Assembly: GCF_013415905.1 (NCBI RefSeq)
Contig: NZ_CP058909.1
Span: 4,960,001-5,024,000 of the forward strand
DNA from: Halosimplex pelagicum
Lineage (GTDB): Archaea; Halobacteriota; Halobacteria; Halobacteriales; Haloarculaceae
Reading direction: 5' to 3'
DNA length: 64,000 bases
The notes under the pieces: generated by a model
Database searches by the model: none
The model's input: only the letters and a program-made list of their open reading frames with translations
Told to the model about the DNA's origin: nothing
Shown here: positions 26,652-35,379 of the stretch, one piece after another
How the letters are laid out: every line of letters starts with the position of its first letter
Position numbering within the stretch: position 1 is the stretch's first letter
Position numbers and translations under genes: made by a program

Positions 26652-27983
26652 ATGACACGGCAGACGCGCGGGAGTCCGTACGCGCCGGGCGACGCTGACG
26701 ACACCGCGGCGATGCTTGACGCGGTCGGCGTCGACAGCGCCGAGGACCTGTTCGACATCCCCGATCCGGTCCGCTTCGACGGCGAGTTCGGCATCGAAGC
26801 CCGGAGCGAGCGCGACGCACGCCGACTGGTCGAGCGGACGCTCGGGCGCAACGACGACCTGACGGAGTTCATGGGCCGGGGCCACTACGACCACTACGTC
26901 CCGGCGCTGGTCGACGACCTGGCGAGCCGCCAGGAGTTTCTCACCTCCTACACGCAGTACCAGCCCGAGGTCGCCCAGGGGTTCCTGCAGGCACTCTTCG
27001 AGTACCAGTCGATGCTGGTCGAGTTGACGGGCCTCGACGTGGCGAACTGCTCGATGTACGACGCCGCGACGGCGCTGGGCGAGGCCGCGACGCTCTCCCA
27101 GCGGGTCCGCTCGGTCTCGGGCGACCGGATCCTCGTCCCCGACCGGCTTCGCGAGGGCAAGCGCGAAGTCCTCGCGGCCTACGCCGACGGCCCCGACCTC
27201 TCGGTCGAGACCTACCCCACCGACGAGGGGACCGTCGACACCGAGGGACTGGCCGACGCGCTCGACGACGACGCGGCGATGGTCTACGCCGAGAATCCGA
27301 CCGTCTCCGGTGCCATCGAACCCGAACTGGGTGCCGTCGGCGACCTCGCCGACGAGCGCGACGCGCTGTTCGTCCTCGGGTCGGACCCGGTCGCGCTCGC
27401 GCTGCTGGAGCGGCCCGCCGATGTGGGCGCCGACGTGGTCGTCGGCGAGGCCAGCGCGCTCGGCGCCGGGACCGCCTACGGCATGGGAACTGGCCTGTTC
27501 GCCACCCGCGAGGAGTACCTCCGGCAGGTCCCCGGCCGACTCGTCGGCGTCGGCGAGGACGCCACGGACCGGCGGGCGTTCACGCTCACGCTCCAGACCC
27601 GCGAGCAGCACATCAGGAAGGAGCGGGCGACGAGCAACATCTGCACGAACCAGGCGCTGATGGCCCTGCGAACCGCGATCCACGTCGCGACGCTCGGCCC
27701 GGACGGACTGGTCGACCTCGCCGAGGACTGCGTGGTCCTCGCCGACGACCTCGCGACCCGCCTCGACGAGGTGTCGGGGCTCCGGGCGCCCGTGAACGAC
27801 CGGCACCACTTCCGGGAGTTCCAGGCCCACACCGACCAGCCCGCCGCCGCGGTGGCGAGCGACCTCGAATCGGAGGGGTTCGCCGTCCACGTCGTCGGCG
27901 AACACCGGATCCAGATCTGCGTGACCGACGCCAACGAGCCCGCCGTCGACCGGTTCGTCGACGCGATGGCGGAGGTGGCCTGA
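26652..27983 (+). CDS. gcvPA: Glycine dehydrogenase (decarboxylating) subunit 1
   Basis: A 443-residue N-terminal half of the P-protein of the glycine cleavage system, which decarboxylates glycine and passes the aminomethyl group to lipoyl-GcvH. The split two-subunit form is usual in archaea. Recognisable stretches are [18 protein letters not shown], the [25 protein letters not shown] motif and [14 protein letters not shown]; the C-terminal part keeps the fold-type-I aminotransferase shape without the PLP lysine. ATG 26652 is chosen; TTTACTAT at 26626-26633 can be its TATA for a near-leaderless mRNA. It is followed one base later by gcvPB. No gcvT or gcvH is present in the window. Confidence 0.95.
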   Translation: MTRQTRGSPYAPGDADDTAAMLDAVGVDSAEDLFDIPDPVRFDGEFGIEARSERDARRLVERTLGRNDDLTEFMGRGHYDHYVPALVDDLASRQEFLTSYTQYQPEVAQGFLQALFEYQSMLVELTGLDVANCSMYDAATALGEAATLSQRVRSVSGDRILVPDRLREGKREVLAAYADGPDLSVETYPTDEGTVDTEGLADALDDDAAMVYAENPTVSGAIEPELGAVGDLADERDALFVLGSDPVALALLERPADVGADVVVGEASALGAGTAYGMGTGLFATREEYLRQVPGRLVGVGEDATDRRAFTLTLQTREQHIRKERATSNICTNQALMALRTAIHVATLGPDGLVDLAEDCVVLADDLATRLDEVSGLRAPVNDRHHFREFQAHTDQPAAAVASDLESEGFAVHVVGEHRIQICVTDANEPAVDRFVDAMAEVA

Positions 27984-27984
27984 G

Positions 27985-29472
27985 ATGAGCGAGGAGGGTC
28001 GCGACGGCGACGCGAACGGAGACCGCGACGACCACGCCCCCGAGGCGGGGACGCTGTACGACCAGGCCCGCTGGACCGACGACGGGGAGTACGAACCGCT
28101 GCTGGCCGAGAAGGACTCGACGGTCGTCGAGATCGGCGAGGACTCGCCGCTGCCCGACGACCTGACGCGGGACTCGCTGGAACTGCCGGGGCTGGCGGAA
28201 CCGGAACTCGCCCGCCACTACACTCGCCTCTCCGGGATGAACTACGGGGTCGACAGCGGGCCGTTCCCGCTCGGCTCGTGTACGATGAAGTACAACCCCA
28301 AGTTCACCGAGCGGGCGGCGGCCGACCCGAACGCGGCGGTCCACCCCGACCGCTCGGCCGGGAGCGTCCAGGGCACGCTGGAGTTGCAGGCGACCCTGCA
28401 GGACTATCTGGGGCGCATCGGCGGGATGGACGCGGTGACGCTGCAGCCGCCGGCGGGCGCCGCCGGCGAGTTCACGGGCATCCGGATCGCCGCCGCCTAT
28501 CACGAGGCCAACGGCGAGGACAGGACGGACGTGATCATCCCGGACAGCGCCCACGGGACGAACTTCGCGACGGCGGCGATGGCCGGCTTCGACGTGGTCG
28601 AACTCCCCAGCGCCGAGGACGGTCGGGTCGACCTCGACGCGCTGGAGGCCGCGGTCGGCGAGGACACCGCGGCGCTGATGCTCACCAACCCGAACACGCT
28701 CGGCCTGTTCGAGCGCGACATCGAGGAGATCGCCGGGATCGTCCACGACGCGGGCGGGCTGCTGTACTACGACGGCGCGAACCTCAACGCCCTGCTCGGC
28801 CGCGCTCGACCGGGCGACATGGGCTTCGACGTGATGCACTACAACGTCCACAAGACGTTCGCGACGCCCCACGGCGGCGGCGGCCCCGGCGCCGGCCCGG
28901 TCGGCGTCACCGAGGAGCTGGCCGAGTTCCTCCCGACCCCGCACGTCCGCCAGCAGGGCGACGGCAGCGGCTACGAGCGCTACGAACCCGCCCGCTCGAT
29001 CGGGAAGGTCCACGGCTTTTCGGGCAACTGGCCCGTCCTCGTGCGCGCGTTCGCCTACATCGCGCGGCTGGGCGACGCCGGCCTGGCCGACGCCAGCGCG
29101 AAGGCGGTGCTCAACGCCAACTACCTCGCCAGTCAGATCGACTACGAGGTGCCCTACGGCCCGTTCCACCACGAGTTCGTCGCGAGCGCGGGCGAGCAGG
29201 ACGCCGCCGACGCCGCCAAGCGGATGCTCGACTACGGCGTCCATCCGCCGACGACCAAGTGGCCGGAGATCGTCGACGAGGCGCTGATGACCGAGCCGAC
29301 CGAGGCCGAGAACAAGGGGTCGCTCGACGACCTCGCCGCCGCGTTCGACGCGGTCGCCGCCGAAGACGACGCGACGCTCGAAGCCGCGCCCGAGCGGACC
29401 GCGGCCCGGCGGATCGACCAGGTGGCCGCGGCGCGCGAGCCGCGGCTCTCCTGGCACGCGCTCGAGGACTGA
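27985..29472 (+). CDS. gcvPB: Glycine dehydrogenase (decarboxylating) subunit 2
   Basis: A 495-residue PLP-binding half of the glycine cleavage P-protein. Diagnostic segments include FPLGSCTMKYNPK, TLQPPAGAAGEFTG, DSAHGTNFATAAMAGF and the PLP-lysine motif FDVMHYNVHKTFATPHGGGGPG, with GVHPPTTKWP near the end. An acidic 40-residue N-terminal extension (EEGRDGDANGDRDDHAPE) is a halophilic addition. Its ATG begins one base after the gcvPA stop, so the two subunits are coupled and form the active heterodimeric enzyme. The rest of the system (T, H, L proteins) must be encoded elsewhere. Confidence 0.95.
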   Translation: MSEEGRDGDANGDRDDHAPEAGTLYDQARWTDDGEYEPLLAEKDSTVVEIGEDSPLPDDLTRDSLELPGLAEPELARHYTRLSGMNYGVDSGPFPLGSCTMKYNPKFTERAAADPNAAVHPDRSAGSVQGTLELQATLQDYLGRIGGMDAVTLQPPAGAAGEFTGIRIAAAYHEANGEDRTDVIIPDSAHGTNFATAAMAGFDVVELPSAEDGRVDLDALEAAVGEDTAALMLTNPNTLGLFERDIEEIAGIVHDAGGLLYYDGANLNALLGRARPGDMGFDVMHYNVHKTFATPHGGGGPGAGPVGVTEELAEFLPTPHVRQQGDGSGYERYEPARSIGKVHGFSGNWPVLVRAFAYIARLGDAGLADASAKAVLNANYLASQIDYEVPYGPFHHEFVASAGEQDAADAAKRMLDYGVHPPTTKWPEIVDEALMTEPTEAENKGSLDDLAAAFDAVAAEDDATLEAAPERTAARRIDQVAAAREPRLSWHALED

Positions 29473-29607
29473 GCCGCCACCGCGCCGCGCGGCGCGGTTC
29501 GTCACCGCGGCCCGCTCGGTCGCGTCCGCCGCTCGCGGCTCGCGCCTCAGTTTCGATAATCGGGGGGAAGCGGATATATGGGCGGCCTTCGTCGGTTCGG
29601 GTCACGA

Positions 29608-32600
29608 ATGGGAGCGAGGGTGCTGGCGGTCGGTCCGGAACGCGACCGGCCCTGGGTCGACGACCTCGAAGCCGACGGGTGGGACGTAGTCCGGGCCGCG
29701 TCGACGCGGGCGGCGCTCTCGACGCTCGGGACCGGAGACGTAGCCTGCGTCGTGGTCGAACGGGGGGACGGCGCCGGGGCCGACGACGGCGTCGACCCGC
29801 TGGACGCCCTCGCCGGCGTCCGCGAGTTCGGCTACGACCAGCCGGTCCTGGTGACCACCGCGGAACCGGACGGCGAGCTCGCGGCGGGCGCGACCCGGCT
29901 CGGCGTCACCGAGTACGTCCCGCGGTCGACGGGCGAGACGTCGCTGGCCGACCGCGTCCGGGCGAACCTCCCCGACGGGAGGGACGCGGCGGCTCGCCGA
30001 GGCAGCAGCGCGGACGAGGACGGCGGCGCGGGTGATGGCGGCGGCGCGGGCACCTCGACCGCGGCCATCGAGGAGACCGCGGCGGCGCTCGACGCCGTCA
30101 GCGACGGGCTGTACGTCCTGGACCTGCAGGGCCGGTTCGCCGTCGTCAACGAGTCGCTGGCGGCGATGGCGGGCCGAGACGCCGACGAGCTGGTCGGCGA
30201 GCACGTCTCGTCGATCACGACCGAGGCGGCCGCCGAGCGGGTCTTTCCGGCCGTCCGTCGCGTGATCCGCGGCGAGAGCGAGGCCGAGACCGTCGAGACG
30301 ACGGTCGTCCCCGACGACGGCGAGCCGTTCCCCGCCGAGGACCACCTGACGGCCGTCGAGGAGGGCGGCGAGGTGGTGGGCGTCGCGGGGGTGCTCCGGG
30401 ACGTGACCGACAAACGCGAGCGGACCCGCGAGCTCGAACGCTACGAGTCGATCATCGAGGCGGTCGACGACGGCGTCTACGCGCTCGACGACGAGGGCCG
30501 CTTCGAGGTGGTCAACGACGCGCTGGTCGAGCTGACCGGCTACGACCGCGAGGAGCTGGTCGGCGAACACACCGCCCTGGTCAAAGACGAGGAGACCGTC
30601 CAGCGCGCGGAGAACAAGCTCCGGGACCTGATCCACGGCAACGCCGTCGAGACGACCTTCGACCTGGACCTGGTCCCGGAGTCGGGCGAACCTGTCGACG
30701 CCGAGGACCACATGGTGATGCTGTCCAACGAGGACGGCGAGTTCGCCGGGACGGCGGGGGTCATCCGCGACATCACCGACAGGAAGGCGCAGGAACGTGA
30801 ACTCCGTGCGGCCCGCGAGCAGTTCGCCGAGCTGCTCGACACCTCGCGGGCGCTGCTGGGCGCCCACAGCGCCGAGCGCGTCGGGGAGATCGTCGTCGAC
30901 GCCGTCGCGCACACGCTCGGATTCGACATGAACGTCGTCCGCATCCACGACGCCGAGCGCGACGTGCTCGTTCCGCTGGCGGCGTCCGAGAGCGACGCCG
31001 TCGCGGTCGACGACCGGCCGGACTACGCCGTCGGCGAGGGCGGGCCGGGACGGGCCTTCGAGACGGGCGAGATCCGGCACGCGCCCGACGACCTGGCCAT
31101 CGCCCCGGGGGAGATGCCCGGCGGGGCCGTCGAGACGCTGTACGTCCCGCTGGGCGACCAGGGAGCCGTGAGCATCGGCGCGACCGAGCCCGGCGCCTTC
31201 GACGGGCGGGCGCGCGAACTGGCGGAGATCCTCGCCGCGAACGCGGCGGTCGCGCTCGACCGCGTCGCCTACGAGTCGGAACTCGTCCGCTACCGGACGG
31301 TCATCGAGAACGTCCAGGACATGGTGTACGTCGCCGACGAGGAGGGCCGCTTCTCGCTGGTGACCGAGCCCCTGGCGACGTGGCTCGGCGTCGCCCGGGC
31401 GGACCTGGTCGGCCGACCGGTCGCCGCGGTGCTCGCCGACCCCGGCGCGCTCGACCGGGCCGTCGACGCCGTGGGCGACGGGGCGGACAGCCGCGTGCTG
31501 GAGGCCGACTTCGAACGGGTCGACGGCGCGTCGCTCCCGGCGGAGATCGAGGTGTCGCCGCTCCCCGACGAGGGGGGCGCCGGCACCGTCGGCGTGGTCC
31601 GCGACCGGACCGAACTCGTCGAGACGCGCGAGCGGCTGGAGACCCAGCGCGACCGGTTCACCTACCTCTTCGACAACCTCCCGGACGCCGTCGTCGAGGC
31701 GACCCACGTCGACGGCGAGCCGGTCGTCACCGCCGTCAACGACGCCTTCGCCGACGTGTTCGGCTACGACGCGTCGACGATCTCCGGCGAGTCGCTCAAC
31801 GAGTTCGTCCTTCCCGAGGACGAGTACGAGAGCGGCCGCGACCTCGACCGGCAGGCCGCCGAGGGCGAGACCGTCCAGAGCGAGGTCCGCCGCCGGACCG
31901 CCGACGGCTACCGCGACTTCCTCTTCCGGGGGATCCCCTACGACACCGGCGGCGACGAGATCAACAGTTTCGGCATCTACACCGACATCACCGACCAGAA
32001 GGAGCGCGAGCGCCGACTGCAGGTGCTCAACCGCGTCCTCCGGCACAACCTCCGCAACGACCTCAACGTCGTGCTGGGCTACGCGGAGATGATCGCCTCG
32101 CGGGTCGACGACGAGACCGTCGACGAGTGGGCCGAGACGCTCATCGAGACGGCCTCGGACGTGGCCTCGCTCGGCGACCGCGCGCGCTCGCTCGACCGCA
32201 CGATGCGCGAGGGGGCGCTCCGCGACCACGAGGTCGGCGTCGAGTCCGTGGTCGACGCCGTCGTCTCCGAGTACCGTCGCGAACACGCCGACGCCCGGAT
32301 CGAGACCGACGTGGACGACGCCCGGGTCGTCGGCGACGGCCGGATCGAACTCGCGCTGACGGAACTGATCGAGAACAGCGTCGAGTACGGCGGCGACGGC
32401 GTCCACGTCCGCGTCGAGAGCGACCGGTCGGAGGGGCGGGTCGACCTCCGCGTCGACGACGACGGCCCCGGTATCCCCGACTACGAGCGCACCGTCGTCG
32501 ACGAGTCGACGGAGATCACGCAGCTCGAACACGGCAGCGGGCTCGGCCTCTGGATCGTCCGCTGGGTCGTCGACTCCTGCGGCGGCCGCCTGCGATTCGA

Positions 32601-32673
32601 GGAGAGCGACCTCGGCGGGACCGCCGTCGTCCTCTCGCTGACGCCCGCCGAGGCGGAGACGGCCGACGACTGA
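29608..32673 (+). CDS. PAS/GAF sensor histidine kinase with N-terminal pseudo-receiver
   Basis: A 1,021-residue soluble kinase. Residues 1-125 resemble a response-regulator receiver (VLAVGPERDRPWVDDLEADGW to VTEYVPRS), but the phospho-acceptor strand reads CVVVERGDG, with Glu where Asp is usual. A Gly/Asp linker leads to PAS1 (about 152-265), PAS2 (278-388), GAF (406-552), PAS3 (562-666) and PAS4 (684-795). The H-box is RVLRHNLRNDLN near 810. The HATPase is complete: LIENSVEYGG, DDDGPGIPDYE and GSGLGLWIVRW. Start: ATG 29578 lies within the TATA-like GATATATG (29573-29580), so ATG 29608 is preferred. No transmembrane segment or adjacent regulator; the partner is unknown. Confidence 0.92.
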   Translation: MGARVLAVGPERDRPWVDDLEADGWDVVRAASTRAALSTLGTGDVACVVVERGDGAGADDGVDPLDALAGVREFGYDQPVLVTTAEPDGELAAGATRLGVTEYVPRSTGETSLADRVRANLPDGRDAAARRGSSADEDGGAGDGGGAGTSTAAIEETAAALDAVSDGLYVLDLQGRFAVVNESLAAMAGRDADELVGEHVSSITTEAAAERVFPAVRRVIRGESEAETVETTVVPDDGEPFPAEDHLTAVEEGGEVVGVAGVLRDVTDKRERTRELERYESIIEAVDDGVYALDDEGRFEVVNDALVELTGYDREELVGEHTALVKDEETVQRAENKLRDLIHGNAVETTFDLDLVPESGEPVDAEDHMVMLSNEDGEFAGTAGVIRDITDRKAQERELRAAREQFAELLDTSRALLGAHSAERVGEIVVDAVAHTLGFDMNVVRIHDAERDVLVPLAASESDAVAVDDRPDYAVGEGGPGRAFETGEIRHAPDDLAIAPGEMPGGAVETLYVPLGDQGAVSIGATEPGAFDGRARELAEILAANAAVALDRVAYESELVRYRTVIENVQDMVYVADEEGRFSLVTEPLATWLGVARADLVGRPVAAVLADPGALDRAVDAVGDGADSRVLEADFERVDGASLPAEIEVSPLPDEGGAGTVGVVRDRTELVETRERLETQRDRFTYLFDNLPDAVVEATHVDGEPVVTAVNDAFADVFGYDASTISGESLNEFVLPEDEYESGRDLDRQAAEGETVQSEVRRRTADGYRDFLFRGIPYDTGGDEINSFGIYTDITDQKERERRLQVLNRVLRHNLRNDLNVVLGYAEMIASRVDDETVDEWAETLIETASDVASLGDRARSLDRTMREGALRDHEVGVESVVDAVVSEYRREHADARIETDVDDARVVGDGRIELALTELIENSVEYGGDGVHVRVESDRSEGRVDLRVDDDGPGIPDYERTVVDESTEITQLEHGSGLGLWIVRWVVDSCGGRLRFEESDLGGTAVVLSLTPAEAETADD

Positions 32674-32732
32674 CCGTCGACGCCGCTGTCGGACGACGCT
32701 CCGTCGGGAAAAATACGGTCCGCGCGAGCGGT

Positions 32733-32906
32733 CTACGCCGGCGTCTCGCTCGTGTCGACGGTGTGGTCGATGCGGACGAAGCCGTAGTCGCACTCCCAGC
32801 AGTGCCACTTGACCTTCTCGCCGATGTGGACCTGCATGCTGGCCGCCTGGTAGAACTCCTGCTCGCTCTCACAGCCCGGACACTCGTGGGTGAGGACTTC
32901 GCTCAT
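32733..32906 (-). CDS. Mini zinc-finger protein
   Basis: A 57-residue protein with two cysteine pairs, CPGC at about residues 9-12 and CWEC at about 35-38, plus nearby His residues (HTV, HECP). It should bind one zinc in a ribbon fold (KVKWHCWECDYGFVRIDH is the second knuckle). The tail DTVDTSETPA is polar. Start is ATG 32906, giving MSEVLTHECPGC. Proteins of this size and pattern occur widely in haloarchaea without known function. It lies between the sensor kinase, convergent on it, and the divergent adenosyltransferase gene. Confidence 0.87.
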   Translation of the reverse strand: MSEVLTHECPGCESEQEFYQAASMQVHIGEKVKWHCWECDYGFVRIDHTVDTSETPA

Positions 32907-33068
32907 ACCCCCGTCTTCTGGACCGCGGTAATTTAACGTCCCGATTTTCCACCGGAGCGATGCGGTCCGGGGCGGCCGAGGCGTCCAGTCGGTTCTCGCC
33001 GGTCGAGGGGCCGGCCCCCGCGGTCGTTCGGACACGGAGTTAAGACGCTGGCCCCCCGAGCGGGGCGT

Positions 33069-33605
33069 ATGAAGATATACACCGGTCGCGGCGACGAGGG
33101 ACAGACGGACCTGCGGGACATGTCCCGCGTCTCGAAGGCCAGCCCGCGGATCGAGGCCTACGGCACCGTCGACGAGGTCAACGCGATGGTCGGGTCGGTC
33201 CGGCCGACCGGCCACGACGACGTGGACGACCTGCTGGCCGAGGTGCAGAACCACCTCCACGTCGCCCAAGCCGACTTCGCCAACCCCGACCCCGACGAGG
33301 ACGACCCGCGGGTCCGCGAGGACCACGTCGAGGCGGTCGAGGACAGCATCGACGAGTTCGACGCGGAACTCGACCCGCTGGAGCATTTCATCCTCCCCGG
33401 CGGCTCCGAGGCGGGTGCGCGACTCCACCGGGCCCGCGCCGTCTGCCGGCGCGCCGAGCGCCGCGCGGTCGCGTTCGCCGAAACCGAAGACGGCGTCAAC
33501 GAGACCGCCCTCGTCTACATCAACCGACTCTCGGATCTCCTCTTCACGCTCGCCCGCGTGGTGAACCAACGCGAGGGCGTCCCCGAGGAACAGCCGACGT
33601 ACTGA
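33069..33605 (+). CDS. pduO: PduO-type corrinoid adenosyltransferase
   Basis: A 178-residue ATP:cob(I)alamin adenosyltransferase that attaches the 5'-deoxyadenosyl group to the corrinoid cobalt, the last activation step for coenzyme B12 enzymes. The N-terminal P-loop-like signature KIYTGRGDEGQTDL is the hallmark of the PduO/MMAB family; also visible are EAYGTVDEVNA, the conserved ILPGGSEAGARLHRARAVCRRAERR (ATP and active-site Arg) and YINRLSDLLFTLAR near the C-terminus. Length matches the family. Haloarchaea need B12 for ribonucleotide reductase and methylmalonyl-CoA mutase. It stands alone rather than within a cob operon. Confidence 0.95.
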   Translation: MKIYTGRGDEGQTDLRDMSRVSKASPRIEAYGTVDEVNAMVGSVRPTGHDDVDDLLAEVQNHLHVAQADFANPDPDEDDPRVREDHVEAVEDSIDEFDAELDPLEHFILPGGSEAGARLHRARAVCRRAERRAVAFAETEDGVNETALVYINRLSDLLFTLARVVNQREGVPEEQPTY

Positions 33606-33627
33606 CTCGCCGACTCCGCCGGGCCGG

Positions 33628-34578
33628 TCACCCGGTCCGCTCGTAGACGATCTCGCCGTCGCGTTCGCGAGCGGTCGCGCGGCCGGCCGCTTCGAGCACG
33701 TCGAGGTGGCCGACCGCCTCGCTCATCCCGGGGAACTGCTCGGTGACCGGCAGGTCGCCGAACAGCTCGTCCATGACCTCGACCGGCGTCGTGGGCTCGT
33801 CTAGCAGGCCGGCGACGCGGTCGGTGCGGTCGTCGTGTTCGGCGAGGATGTCGTCGATGCGTCCGGCGGGGTCGTCGATCCGACTGCGGTGGCCCGGGTG
33901 GAGGCGGTCGTAGTCGGCTTCGCGCAGGTCGACGAGACAGTCGTTGTACGCCGGGAGCACCCGCGGGCGGTCGGAGTCGGGGTCCGGCGGCGGCTGGAGG
34001 AACGGGTTGGGCGTGATCTCCGCGAGGACGTTGTCGCCGACGAGCGCCTCCCGGCCCGCGGGACCGTCGAACGCGAAGCTGATCTCGCCGGTGGCGTGGC
34101 CCACCAGGTCGTCGACCAGCAACTCGACGCCGTCGACGGTGATGCTATCGCCCGCGGCGACCTCGCGGTCGACGGGCACGCTGGGGGCGTAGTGGACGAA
34201 CGCGCCGGGGAGTTCGGTGACCGTGTCGGCCGTCGAGGGCGCCATGCCGCACCGTTCGAAGAAGTCGCGGAAGAACGCCTGCTCGGCGTCGAGTCGGCCG
34301 GGGAAGTCCGCCACGATCGCCGCCGCGTCGGGGTGGGCGACGACCGTCGCACCGCGCTCGCGGAACCGCTCGGCGAGGCCGAAGTGGTCGGGGTGGGGAT
34401 GGGTGATGAGCAACCGCTCGATGTCCTCGGGGGCGAGGTCGCGCTCGGCCAGCGCGTCGGTGAGGTGCGACCAGGCCTCGTCGCTGTCGGGACCGGGGTC
34501 GACGAGCGTTCGGCCGGTCAGGTAGGCGTTGACCGGGCCGACCTGGAACGGCGTCGGCACCGGTACCTGCTCGAACAT
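33628..34578 (-). CDS. Metallo-beta-lactamase-fold hydrolase
   Basis: A 316-residue MBL-fold enzyme. The zinc motif is THPHPDHFG (about residues 59-67) after the strand LVDPGPDSDEAW; LVDDLVGHATGEISF and VGDNVLAEITPNPFL supply later metal ligands. The C-terminal 80 residues form a helical and winged-helix-like region (LPAYNDCLVDLREADYDRLHPGHR, then IDDILAEHDDRTDRVAGLL), as in LACTB2/RNase-Z-like or glyoxalase-II-like MBL proteins that carry a helical cap. The substrate is unknown. Start is ATG 34578 (MFEQVPVPTPFQVGPVNAYL), the classic N-terminus for this group. It converges on the adenosyltransferase gene. Confidence 0.9.
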   Translation of the reverse strand: MFEQVPVPTPFQVGPVNAYLTGRTLVDPGPDSDEAWSHLTDALAERDLAPEDIERLLITHPHPDHFGLAERFRERGATVVAHPDAAAIVADFPGRLDAEQAFFRDFFERCGMAPSTADTVTELPGAFVHYAPSVPVDREVAAGDSITVDGVELLVDDLVGHATGEISFAFDGPAGREALVGDNVLAEITPNPFLQPPPDPDSDRPRVLPAYNDCLVDLREADYDRLHPGHRSRIDDPAGRIDDILAEHDDRTDRVAGLLDEPTTPVEVMDELFGDLPVTEQFPGMSEAVGHLDVLEAAGRATARERDGEIVYERTG

Positions 34579-34739
34579 GGCTCCCGCTACAGGGCGCGAG
34601 CGTAAGGGTGTGGCGGGTGGACGCTCCCGTTCGACCCCGAAAACGGCCGCACACGGCGATGCCCACCGTCGCGTGCAAGCCTGACAGTATGGGACAGACA
34701 GCGGCGCGGGCCGCGGCGAACGACCCTGCGCCGACATGT

Positions 34740-34755
34740 TTTAGGTTAGCCTAAA
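34740..34755. promoter_or_regulatory. DtxR/IdeR-like iron box
   Basis: TTTAGGTTAGCCTAAA is a near-perfect 16-base palindrome (one mismatched pair near the centre) that matches the half-site TTAGGTTAG of DtxR/IdeR/SirR metal repressors. It lies in an AT-rich pocket 61 bases upstream of the start at 34816, and next to a TATA-like CATAAACG. Haloarchaea use DtxR-family Idr/SirR proteins for iron and manganese control, so metal-dependent regulation of the next gene is likely. Confidence 0.7.
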
Positions 34756-34785
34756 TCTACATAAACGTTGCGGTGGGGGAGAACG

Positions 34786-34793
34786 CATATATC
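34786..34793 (+). promoter_or_regulatory. TATA element of the 34816 gene
   Basis: CATATATC centred at about 34790 is 26 bases before ATG 34816, the spacing of a leaderless haloarchaeal transcript. Confidence 0.65.
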
Positions 34794-34815
34794 TGTTGCA
34801 GTCGTAAGGACAGAT

Positions 34816-35082
34816 ATGAACCGACACTTCGAAGATACCCTGTACTACCTGAAGCGAGCGGGACAGACGGCCAGGAAGGGCGTGCGCGAGGAGCTGGCGC
34901 CGGTCGAGGAACGGGTCCGGACGCTGGTCGGTCGCGAACGCGAGCCCGAGCCGGGGCGGGCCGAAGCCGTTCGGTCGGAGCTGGCGACGGTCCCGGAACG
35001 AGCACGGGACGAAGCCGGGCGAGTCGTCGCGGAGGCGCGCGAGACCGTCGGCGAGTACCGCGGCGAGGCCCGGTCGCAGTAG
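34816..35082 (+). CDS. Small charged helical protein (DUF7553-like)
   Basis: An 88-residue protein predicted to be almost all helix and very rich in Glu and Arg, with a conserved N-terminus MNRHFEDTLYYLKRAGQTA followed by REELAPVEERVRTLVG and EVRSELATVPERAR-like repeats. No cysteines, no signal peptide and no transmembrane segment are present. Proteins of this kind are widespread in haloarchaea and unassigned; the match to DUF7553 is from memory of the N-terminal pattern. The leaderless promoter with an iron box upstream suggests expression that responds to iron or manganese. tRNA-Val follows 52 bases downstream. Confidence 0.8.
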   Translation: MNRHFEDTLYYLKRAGQTARKGVREELAPVEERVRTLVGREREPEPGRAEAVRSELATVPERARDEAGRVVAEARETVGEYRGEARSQ

Positions 35083-35134
35083 CGACCGTGGAAAGCAATT
35101 CTTAAGGGCGGGCCTGGTTTACCGTCGAGTGTCC

Positions 35135-35209
35135 GGGTTGGTGATCTAGTCCGGTTATGATACCTCCTTCACACGGAGGAAGTCGGCGGTTCAACTCCGC
35201 CCCAACCCA
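35135..35209 (+). tRNA. tRNA-Val (anticodon CAC)
   Basis: A 75-base cloverleaf. Acceptor strands GGGTTGG (35135-35141) and CCAACCC (35202-35208) pair fully, with discriminator A at 35209. The anticodon arm is CCTCC-TTCACAC-GGAGG, giving anticodon CAC (reads GUG, Val). The T arm is GGCGG-TTCAACT-CCGCC. CCA is not encoded and there is no intron. A TATA-like AATTCTTAAGG at about 35097-35107 is placed correctly for its promoter. Confidence 0.97.
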
Positions 35210-35379
35210 TCTTCTGCCGACGCCGTTTCCCGGATAGTCCCATCGTCGGCTCAGTTGGTCAATCTGATCCGTGATCTCTCGTAAATAACGTATTTATTAC
35301 ACCACTGCGACGGCGATATTCAGACGGTCTCAGGGCCGAAGCCATTAACTGGAGACAGAATGTTCGTTTAGTAGAATAT

